64,000 nucleotides of DNA, taken from contig DATDFQ010000032.1 of assembly GCA_036522515.1 (NCBI GenBank), positions 1-64,000 of the forward strand, in the 5' to 3' direction. Under the pieces are notes generated by a model. That model was not told the DNA's origin. It ran no database searches and was given only the letters and a program-made list of their open reading frames with translations. The translations under genes were made by a program, and so were the position numbers. Shown piece after piece: positions 9,151-16,112 of this stretch (positions are counted from its first letter, which is position 1; each line of letters starts with the position of its first letter). This stretch comes from Bacteroidota bacterium. GTDB taxonomy: Bacteria > Bacteroidota > Ignavibacteria > UBA10030 > SZUA-254.

Positions 9151-9920
9151 CAGCGCCGGATGATCTCTGCGCGATCGGGAATGGTGAGCGAGCATTCGAC
9201 CGGCTTGTTGACTTCCAGGCCGGAGTACGCGATGGTGATGCTCCTCTTTTCCTGCGGGAAAATCACGCGCAACAGTTTCGGGACCGCAACCGGGGGAGAG
9301 TCGTCGATCCTGGATGCCGTGGCCGTAACGGCCGGGCTGCCCGCGCTGTCTGCGACGCGGTAACTGGTCACAACGAAATCCTCCCCGTCGATCTGGTATT
9401 CCTTGCTGTCGGTCCGTTCGGCGTACCGGAGCACGTAGCGGTCGTCCTCCACCGTAAACCGTGCGAGCGAATCGCCGGGCGATGCCGCGGGAAACTCTCC
9501 CGTGAAGACGTTCAGTATTTCATCGAACTCCATCTTCAGCTTGAGCATCGATTGAAGCGTCTTGCCGTCGGGTTTACCGATGATGGCCTTGTTCTCCATC
9601 TGGTTGAAAAAAACGAAGCGGTCGCGGCATAACTGCAACGTTGCCACATGGATCCCGAACGGCCCTTTGAACTCCACCAGGAGCGAGTCCGGCTTCTTGA
9701 GCGACGCGTCGAAGTAGCCCGAGTTCGACCCCTCGGGGACCTCCACGGTGATCGTGCCGTTTCCCCGGAGTGTCCTCACCTGCTCGTTCCGCTCCTGAAC
9801 CCGGCGGATGACCTCGGCGGCCGGGAACGGGCGCTCTCTGATCGATTTCGCGGCTGGCGCGCACCCGGCGAACGCACACGCAAGGAGCAATACGCCGGTC
9901 CCGCAGGGGGTGCATCTCAC
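9150..9920 (-). CDS. DUF4292 lipoprotein (LolA/LolB-like fold)
   Basis: This 256-residue lipoprotein starts at a GTG (complement of 9918-9920) that overlaps the stop of the TPR gene by four bases. Lipobox CAFAGC lies near residues 15-20. The body (about 35-250) reads as a single beta-sheet scaffold: GNGTITVEV, YFDASLKKPDSLLVEFKGPFGIHVATL, DRFVFFNQMENKAIIG. This matches DUF4292, a family resembling the outer-membrane lipoprotein sorting proteins LolA/LolB. The order TPR lipoprotein - DUF4292 - M23 peptidase is, from general knowledge, conserved in Bacteroidota and suggests a joint envelope-building role. Substrate is unknown. Confidence 0.85.
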   Translation of the reverse strand: MRCTPCGTGVLLLACAFAGCAPAAKSIRERPFPAAEVIRRVQERNEQVRTLRGNGTITVEVPEGSNSGYFDASLKKPDSLLVEFKGPFGIHVATLQLCRDRFVFFNQMENKAIIGKPDGKTLQSMLKLKMEFDEILNVFTGEFPAASPGDSLARFTVEDDRYVLRYAERTDSKEYQIDGEDFVVTSYRVADSAGSPAVTATASRIDDSPPVAVPKLLRVIFPQEKRSITIAYSGLEVNKPVECSLTIPDRAEIIRR

Positions 9921-11659
9921 AGACTTCCCCGTTGGATCTTCTCTTTCAACTCCGTATTTGTCGCGTCGAGCTGCAGGGCTTTCTGCCAGTACTCCATCGC
10001 CTTCTCTTTCTTCGACTGCTTGTAGTAGATGTCGCCGAGGTGTTCGTTGATGACCGGGCTGTTGCTCCCCAGCTCGATCGCCTTTTTGATGTACCTCTCT
10101 GCTTCATCGTACTGCTGGAGCCGGAAGTAGACCCAGCCGTAGGTGTCGAGGTAGGACTGGTTCGCCGGCTGCTGCTCGACTGCCTCCTTCGCCATGCGCA
10201 ACGATCTCTGGAGCTGCAGCCCGCGCTCGGAAAGGCTGTAGGCGTAATTATTGAGAAGCAGGTGGTTGTGGGGATCCATCCGGAGCCCCCGTTCGTACAT
10301 GCTGTCGGAATCCTCCGGCCGTTTCAACTCGTCGTAGGTAAGCGCAAGCGCGCTCACCGCGTCGACGCTTTTGTCGTTGAGCTGGATCGCCTTTTCGAGC
10401 GAGGCGGCGGCGTCGGCAAGGGCGTGTTTTCGCTGGTAGGAGATCCCGAGAAGGAAATGGATGCGGAATTCCTCGGGCACGACCTTCCGCGCTTCGGTGA
10501 GCACCTGAATCGCGTCGTCGAATCGTCCCTTGTCGTAGTAGATCGAGGCAATTCCGACCCAGCCGTCCGCGTTCCAGCTCGCGAGCTCCTTCACTTTTTG
10601 AAAATTCAGCATCGCGCCGGAATCGTCCTTGGTGATGTTGTCGATGGCCCCGAGGAACCAGTAGGGGCGCCAGTCGTCCGGATACTTTTTCTTGATGCGT
10701 TGAAAGAGGTTGATCGCGTAGGGGGCGACCGCGGAATCTTTCTGAATAAAATTAAGGAAGACCTGGCCGAACTTGAGCTGGTCATCCAACGAGAGAGAGT
10801 CCCTCCGGAGGACGGCCTCAAATTGTTCCGCGGCGGCGTCATAGTCCTGCCGTGTCAGGTAGGCGTGCGCGATCGAGGCCCGAACATCGAGGTTTTCGGG
10901 ATGAAGTTCTATCAGCTCGTTGTAAATGCGAAGCGCCGTCGAAACGCTGTCGATCTTGAGGTAGGCGTCACCGAGGGCCTTTTTCACTTCAAAGTTTCCC
11001 GGATCGAGGGAGAGCATCCCTTTCAGTTGCTCAGTCGCCTCCCGGAGTTTTCCCATGCCGCTGTAGATCTGCGCCATCTGGAAATACGCGTCGGACTCGG
11101 GGCCGAACCGGTTGATGACCTCCTGGTAGACTTTCAGGGCCCGATCGGGTTTCTGCACTTGAAGAAGCCTGCCCAGGCTCAACCAGCCCTCCAGGTACAT
11201 CGAGTCGATCTTGATCACCGCGTCGAATTCCCTGATCGCGCCGTCGAGATCGAGCGCGTTTACATAAACCTCCGCGAGCGTTTCGTGGTAGGTCCTGTTG
11301 TCGGGCTCCAGACGGACCGCCTCAAGTCCCATCTGAATGGCCCGGGTATGGTTATCGAGAATCGAATAGTCTTTTGCGATCGCGTGGTAAATGGCGGGAT
11401 CCTGCCTGGTCTGGAGGGCTTCCTGGTATTGCAGGATGGCTTCGGCGTATTTCCCCGTCTGGTCGAGCAGAGATCCTTCGATGAAACGGCGGAGCGCGAG
11501 ATCATCGTCCGGGAGTTGTTTCAGCGGAAAGCTGCCCGAAGGTTTGGAGGATTGCGCCGTGGTCCCGGATCCTCCGCAGCCGGCGAAGATGAGCCCCGAC
11601 AACAAGATCGGCGCAGTCCAATATGTCATCCGCCTCCAGGATCGCCTGAAAGTTTTCAT
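9917..11659 (-). CDS. TPR-repeat lipoprotein
   Basis: This 580-residue protein starts with MKTFRRSWRRMTYW and a signal peptide ending in lipobox LIFAGC, then a Gly/Ser linker. From about residue 45 to the end it is built of tandem tetratricopeptide repeats of about 34 residues, many with the AxxxYxxAL/P spacing (for example DGWVGIASIYYDKGRFDDAI and NEHLGDIYYKQSKKEKAMEY). It is first in the overlapping three-gene operon TPR - DUF4292 - M23. It probably serves as a periplasmic or outer-membrane scaffold, as TPR domains bind protein partners. It has no enzymatic motif. Confidence 0.9.
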   Translation of the reverse strand: MKTFRRSWRRMTYWTAPILLSGLIFAGCGGSGTTAQSSKPSGSFPLKQLPDDDLALRRFIEGSLLDQTGKYAEAILQYQEALQTRQDPAIYHAIAKDYSILDNHTRAIQMGLEAVRLEPDNRTYHETLAEVYVNALDLDGAIREFDAVIKIDSMYLEGWLSLGRLLQVQKPDRALKVYQEVINRFGPESDAYFQMAQIYSGMGKLREATEQLKGMLSLDPGNFEVKKALGDAYLKIDSVSTALRIYNELIELHPENLDVRASIAHAYLTRQDYDAAAEQFEAVLRRDSLSLDDQLKFGQVFLNFIQKDSAVAPYAINLFQRIKKKYPDDWRPYWFLGAIDNITKDDSGAMLNFQKVKELASWNADGWVGIASIYYDKGRFDDAIQVLTEARKVVPEEFRIHFLLGISYQRKHALADAAASLEKAIQLNDKSVDAVSALALTYDELKRPEDSDSMYERGLRMDPHNHLLLNNYAYSLSERGLQLQRSLRMAKEAVEQQPANQSYLDTYGWVYFRLQQYDEAERYIKKAIELGSNSPVINEHLGDIYYKQSKKEKAMEYWQKALQLDATNTELKEKIQRGSL

Positions 11660-11723
11660 AAAAAAATATACCGAATTAGCGCTAGAATAACAACGGCGGG
11701 TAGTGCCACAGTTTAACCTTCTC

Positions 11724-11805
11724 TCGTCATCCCGACATGTTTTAGGTCGGGATCTTTATAAAAGAGTTGAAAGATGCTGACCAGGAGCATGTCAGCATGA
11801 CGAGG
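11724..11805. repeat. MITE-like element bounded by CTCGTCAT/ATGACGAG
   Basis: The 82-bp element has perfect 8-bp inverted ends CTCGTCAT (11724-11731) and ATGACGAG (11798-11805). Inside are two hairpins: CCCGACA.TTTTAGGTCGGG (11731-11751) and ATGCTGAC..GTCAGCAT (11774-11798). The same design recurs at 48007-48084, and its left half is inverted at 55437-55471. Confidence 0.8.
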
Positions 11806-11850
11806 TGGAGAGGCATGTGGCTAGGTAGAGTAGCTCGGTAGGGCAGTTCC

Positions 11851-12381
11851 TCAGCGCCTTCTCACTCTCGGATTATCCGGAACGAAGATCGCGGTTTGCG
11901 ACGCGAGATCCCTCAGCCCCGCATGCAGCCCTTTTATTGTGATGCTGAGCTGCTCGCCGGCGATCTTGTTCCAATCCGGCTTGCCGTTAATCTCGCGCCC
12001 CACGAGCTTGACGACATCGCTTTGAGAGGGAGGTATGATCAGGGCGGGCAGCGGGAGGAATTTGCCGTTGTACTGGTAGGGAATGTTCTGCGAGCTTACT
12101 TTGATCGCGCCCCGGTCGAGGAAGAGCGTATCCCGGTTATTGTTTGTCAACTCGATCTCGATGTCGGTGACGACCCCTTCCTCCATCCTGTAGCGGGCCC
12201 GGAACAGATACTCAATGCGGCCCGGCCGGTCCGCGAGGCGGTACTCCTGGCAATTGCACCCGTCGTTGATTGCCCGGTAGAAGTACATCCCCGGTTCCGG
12301 TGCCGGCGCACAGCCGGGCTCCGGGAGCGTGATGACCGCTCCGAGGACCGATAGGATGAGTAACCGTTTGATTCGCGTCAT
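11851..12381 (-). CDS. Small lipoprotein of unknown function
   Basis: This 176-residue protein begins MTRIKRLLILSVLGAVI with a lipobox-like PEPGC near residue 23. The rest is a beta-rich domain (IEYLFRARYRMEEGVVTDIEIELTNNN... style strands), likely a single immunoglobulin-like fold exposed to the periplasm. The ATG (complement of 12379-12381) lies inside the terminal repeat of a short palindromic element at 12377-12422, so the element supplies the start codon and the region just upstream. No functional motif is seen. It has its own transcription unit or is read with the adenosine deaminase gene 48 bases upstream. Confidence 0.7.
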   Translation of the reverse strand: MTRIKRLLILSVLGAVITLPEPGCAPAPEPGMYFYRAINDGCNCQEYRLADRPGRIEYLFRARYRMEEGVVTDIEIELTNNNRDTLFLDRGAIKVSSQNIPYQYNGKFLPLPALIIPPSQSDVVKLVGREINGKPDWNKIAGEQLSITIKGLHAGLRDLASQTAIFVPDNPRVRRR

Positions 12382-12422
12382 TCTGAACAGATCCTTCGGT
12401 CGCTGCGCTCCCTCAGGATGAC
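12377..12422. repeat. Short element bounded by GTCATTCTGA/TCAGGATGAC
   Basis: This 46-bp element has inverted ends GTCATTCTGA (12377-12386) and TCAGGATGAC (12413-12422), with one mismatch, around a GATCCTTCGGTCGCTGCG core. It belongs to the same family as 15991-16100 and overlaps the start codon of the lipoprotein gene. Confidence 0.75.
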
Positions 12423-12429
12423 CGGAGTG

Positions 12430-13515
12430 CTACTTTTTTGCCTTCTGCGCCCGCTCAAAACCCGGTTTGATCACCTTGTAGATGAGCTCGATCCGCTTCT
12501 TATAAGGAACAAACGCGCTCTTCATTGCGTTCAGAGACAGCTTCTCGAGATCATGGAGGGTCAGATTAAAGGCGTCGGCGGCGAGCTTATACTCGCGTGA
12601 GAGAGTCGTCTTGCTCATGAGCCGGTCGTCCGTATTGAGCGTAACGCGGAAACGATAGCGGTGATAAATCCCGAACGGGTGCTCCTCGATACTCTTCACC
12701 GCGCCCGTATCCACATTGCTGGTCAGGCATATCTCCAGAGGTATCCTCTTGTCGAGCACGTACTGGGCGAGATACCCCATGTTGGCGACCTCGGTCGGGT
12801 CGTCGTCCGACACCGACATATCCTCGATCAAACGCGTGGCGTGGCCGATGCGATGCGCGCCGCACCACTGGATCGCCTGCCAGATCGATTCCTTGCCGAA
12901 GGCTTCGCCGGCATGAATCGTGATGTTGAAGTTTTCCCGCTGGATATAGTGAAAGGCGTCGACGTGTTTCTTGGGAGGATAGCCCCCTTCTTCGCCCGCC
13001 AGGTCGAATCCGACCACGCCGCGCTCCCGGAAATCGATCGCGAGCTCCGCCATCTCCTGGGAGAGCGTCATATCCCGCATCGCGCAGATGATGAGGCCGA
13101 ATTCGACTCCAAAATCCCTCCTTCCCCTCTCCAGCCCGCGCAACACCGACGAGACGATCTCCTCCCAGTGCATGCCCCGCTCCGTGTGCAGGACCGGCGC
13201 GAACCTCGTCTCCACATAGACGACGCCGTCCTCGTGCATGTCTTCCATCATCTCGTATGCCACCCGCTCGATCGCCTCGTCCGTTTGCATGACTCCGGTC
13301 GTGTGGGCGAATCCCTCGAGGTAGAGCGGCAGGCTTCCCCGCTGGGCGCCGCGGTGGAACCACTCCCCCAGCTCTCCCGCATCCGTCGTCGGAAGCTTGT
13401 CGTATCCGAGATCCCTTGCCAGCTCGATGATCGTCTGAGGCCGCAAGCCTCCGTCGAGGTGATCGTGGAGCAGAGGCTTCGGAAGCGTGCGGATAAATTT
13501 TTCTGTCAGTTTCAT
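12430..13515 (-). CDS. add: Adenosine deaminase
   Basis: This 361-residue amidohydrolase deaminates adenosine to inosine in purine salvage. The metal ligands HDHLDGG (His17, His19) are at the N-terminus. Further family motifs are VGFDLAGEEGGYPP, the ligand/catalytic segment ITIHAGEAFG (His and Glu), RIGHATRL, and a late LNTDDRLMS motif with the tandem Asp residues. Length is close to bacterial enzymes. Its ATG overlaps the stop of the histidine ammonia-lyase gene as ATGA, indicating translational coupling. It is probably cytosolic. The AMP- or adenine-deaminase subtypes are less likely but cannot be excluded by eye. Confidence 0.93.
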   Translation of the reverse strand: MKLTEKFIRTLPKPLLHDHLDGGLRPQTIIELARDLGYDKLPTTDAGELGEWFHRGAQRGSLPLYLEGFAHTTGVMQTDEAIERVAYEMMEDMHEDGVVYVETRFAPVLHTERGMHWEEIVSSVLRGLERGRRDFGVEFGLIICAMRDMTLSQEMAELAIDFRERGVVGFDLAGEEGGYPPKKHVDAFHYIQRENFNITIHAGEAFGKESIWQAIQWCGAHRIGHATRLIEDMSVSDDDPTEVANMGYLAQYVLDKRIPLEICLTSNVDTGAVKSIEEHPFGIYHRYRFRVTLNTDDRLMSKTTLSREYKLAADAFNLTLHDLEKLSLNAMKSAFVPYKKRIELIYKVIKPGFERAQKAKK

Positions 13516-15068
13516 ATGATCAATTCCCCTACTTCTTTTTCAACCGCCTTGAGAACGATTCCATCCTTCACTAATTTGAGGGCCGACTGTATGTCGTCAT
13601 GGAGGACGCGGTCCCGTCCCAGATGCTTGATCCTGCTGCGGAGTACCCGGTGGGCCGCTTCGACTCCTTTTCCGGCGGCCATCTTCCGTCCGGAATCGGG
13701 GTGGATGCGCGAGAAGTCGATCCCCTGCGCCGCGACCATCAGTTCGATCGCGAGCACCGTTTCGGTGTTGCGTAACACCTGCCACGCTTTGTGCGCGCTG
13801 ATCGATCCCATGCTGTTGTGGTCCTCCTGATTCGCCGAGGTCGGGATCGAATCGACGCTGGCAGGATGGGCCAGGACTTTGTTCTCCGAAACCATCGAGG
13901 CCGCGGTGTATTGTGCGATCATGAGGCCGGAGTGGAGCCCTCCGTTTTCGCTCAGGAAGCGGGGGAGCCCGCTCAGCGAGCCGTTGACCATCCTCTCGAT
14001 CCTGCGCTCGGAGATGCTCGCCAGTTCCGCGAGTGCGATCGCGAGAAAATCGAGAGCGAGGGCGAGCGGTTGGCCGTGAAAGTTCCCGCCTTCGAGATGC
14101 GTTTTCCCGCGGGGGAAGATCAGCGGGTTGTCCGTCGCGGAGTTGATCTCGATCGATACCACATCGTAGACATATCGGATCGCGTCGCGGGACGCGCCGT
14201 GAACCTGGGGCATGCAGCGGATCGAATAGGCGTCCTGCACCCTCGGGTCGTCATGCCTGTGCGATTCGCGAATGGCGCTGTGTTTCATCAGACGCCGGAG
14301 GTTTGCCGCGCTGGCGGCCTGTCCCTTGTAGGGGCGGAGCGCATGGATCCTCGGATCGAAAGCCGTGTCCGTTCCCTTGAGCGCTTCCACGCTCATCGCT
14401 CCCGCGATGTCGGCGATCTTGCAGAGAGACCGCGCTTCGTGCACCAGGTGCACGCCGTAGGCGGCCATCATTTGCGTCCCGTTGACGAGTGCGAGCCCTT
14501 CCTTCGCCCCCAGTCTCAGCGGTTTCAGTCCGAGCTTGCGAAGCGCAAGACCGGAATCCATGACGGCATTTTTATACCACACCCTCCCCTGACCGAGCAA
14601 CGTCAGGACGAGGTGGGCAAGCGGGGCGAGGTCGCCGCTCGATCCCACGGAGCCTTTCGAGGGGATGATGGGAATGATTCCGGCGTTGAATACTTTCCGG
14701 AAGAAGTCCATCGTTTCGAGGCGAATGCCCGAGTACCCTTTTGCGAGCGCGTTCAGGCGGAGAATCGTCATCGCCCGCACCACTTCGTACGGCAGAGGCT
14801 CTCCGGCCCCCGCGGCGTGGCTGACGATCAGGTTTGTCTGCAACTCTTCGAGATGATCGGCGCTGATCCGGACATTGCTCAGCTCTCCGAAGCCGGTGGT
14901 CACCCCGTATATCGATTCGCCGCGGCGAACCCAGTCTTCCACGAGCTCGCGGGACGCCCGCATGCGCCGCTTCGAGGATTCGGAGTAGGAAATCCTTGAA
15001 ACGTCTCTGGAACAACGATAGACATCTTCGACGGTGAGGCTGTTTCCGTCGAGAACGAGGGGTCGCAT
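13512..15068 (-). CDS. hutH: Histidine ammonia-lyase (MIO enzyme)
   Basis: The start is the ATG complementary to 15066-15068, giving 518 residues and the usual N-terminus MRPLVLDGNSLTVEDV. A longer reading to 15329 adds 87 atypical residues. The electrophilic MIO cofactor forms from a tripeptide, here Ser143-Ser144-Gly145 in GSVGSSGDLAPL rather than the commonest Ala-Ser-Gly. That position tolerates Ser in the family pattern. Tyr54 in YGVTTGFG is conserved, and His84 in SHAAGAGEP favours histidine over tyrosine or phenylalanine. The reaction is histidine to urocanate plus ammonia. No hutU, hutI or hutG is in the window, so the rest of the pathway lies elsewhere or the substrate differs. Confidence 0.88.
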   Translation of the reverse strand: MRPLVLDGNSLTVEDVYRCSRDVSRISYSESSKRRMRASRELVEDWVRRGESIYGVTTGFGELSNVRISADHLEELQTNLIVSHAAGAGEPLPYEVVRAMTILRLNALAKGYSGIRLETMDFFRKVFNAGIIPIIPSKGSVGSSGDLAPLAHLVLTLLGQGRVWYKNAVMDSGLALRKLGLKPLRLGAKEGLALVNGTQMMAAYGVHLVHEARSLCKIADIAGAMSVEALKGTDTAFDPRIHALRPYKGQAASAANLRRLMKHSAIRESHRHDDPRVQDAYSIRCMPQVHGASRDAIRYVYDVVSIEINSATDNPLIFPRGKTHLEGGNFHGQPLALALDFLAIALAELASISERRIERMVNGSLSGLPRFLSENGGLHSGLMIAQYTAASMVSENKVLAHPASVDSIPTSANQEDHNSMGSISAHKAWQVLRNTETVLAIELMVAAQGIDFSRIHPDSGRKMAAGKGVEAAHRVLRSRIKHLGRDRVLHDDIQSALKLVKDGIVLKAVEKEVGELII

Positions 15069-15189
15069 GGGGTATTTTGTGAAAAATCTGACCGAATTTA
15101 CGAAGAACCCGCCTGAGATGCAACGGATTTGAACTTCTGCGGCTTCTTGCCTATCTTTACGCTTCCTCCACATCAAGAGGTAGATCATC

Positions 15190-15987
15190 ATGAACCCTGG
15201 AAAGATAAGGGAATCCGTTCTCCTGGTCGCGGCCATCGTTCTCACCCTCTCCGGTCTGATCCTGGGCCTGATCCTGTCGGGGGGCGGATGTAAGAGCGAC
15301 GATACCACCACGGCGCCTCCGGTGGTCACTCCTATTCACGACGATTTATTCCCTCTCGCCGCCGACCGCAGATTCGAATACACCGGCTTCCTGGTCTACC
15401 CGAACACCGTCGACTCCGCCATCACTTCTTCGGTCGGATCCTATCTGGGCATCTGGACCGTTCTGCCCGGGCCTTCGGGAACCTGGCTGATCCGCGATTC
15501 CACAACCGTGGAGGGGATTACATCGGTGCGATTCTTCCAGATCAAGAAGGACTCCGCCTCCGGGGATCTCTCCTTCCGCCAGACGCTCGGTCCCTTCTAC
15601 CGGGCGATCGGAGCAACCTATTCGGATACGCTTGCCTGGATCGAACTCGCAAAGCCCAGCGTGGGCGTCGGTGCCCAATGGTCCGCCTTCGATACGACCG
15701 TGGTGGGACACATGGGAGGCCTCACCGGTGATGTGCGTCTTCAGATTTTCGGGAAGATTGAAGGTCAGGTTTCAATCACGGACAGCTCTGCCGCTCACGT
15801 GGTCTATCCCCATGCGTACAGGATACGAACCTGGCGGAAAATCATTGCCGGCGGATTCGTGGTGCAAGACGATGCGACCACGGCGAAACTCTGGCTTGTG
15901 GCGGACGTCGGGCCGGTCCAGGTGAACATATCCGGCGATACCGAGAACTACGGGCTCTTCCGCGTTCTGACGAGCAGAAATTTCTAA
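15190..15987 (+). CDS. Lipoprotein of unknown function
   Basis: This 265-residue protein is divergent from hutH, with an AAGAGGTAG ribosome site before the ATG. A hydrophobic signal segment (residues 11-31) runs into SGGGCKSDDTTTAPP, a lipobox-like site at Cys34 followed by a polar linker. The mature part (about 45-265) is beta-rich and begins FPLAADRRFEYTGF, a pattern I have seen in exported Bacteroidota/Ignavibacteria proteins, but no named family is recognised. It stands alone between hutH and a repeat element. Confidence 0.75.
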   Translation: MNPGKIRESVLLVAAIVLTLSGLILGLILSGGGCKSDDTTTAPPVVTPIHDDLFPLAADRRFEYTGFLVYPNTVDSAITSSVGSYLGIWTVLPGPSGTWLIRDSTTVEGITSVRFFQIKKDSASGDLSFRQTLGPFYRAIGATYSDTLAWIELAKPSVGVGAQWSAFDTTVVGHMGGLTGDVRLQIFGKIEGQVSITDSSAAHVVYPHAYRIRTWRKIIAGGFVVQDDATTAKLWLVADVGPVQVNISGDTENYGLFRVLTSRNF

Positions 15988-15990
15988 GCT

Positions 15991-16100
15991 GTCATCCTGA
16001 GCACATTCGCTTCGCTCAGTGTGAACTCCGCGAAGGATCTCACACGCCGTCTGAACCGAATAGACAGATTCTTCGTCGCTTCGCGAATCAGAATGACAAC
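15991..16100. repeat. MITE-like element bounded by GTCATCCTGA/TCAGAATGAC
   Basis: The roughly 107-bp element runs from GTCATCCTGA (15991-16000) to TCAGAATGAC (16088-16097), inverted ends with one mismatch. The interior carries TTCGCTTCGCTCAG and CGCGAAGGATCT. It sits immediately upstream of the TonB receptor gene, ending about 15 bases before the start codon. Confidence 0.75.
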
Positions 16101-16112
16101 CGTGGCAGGATC

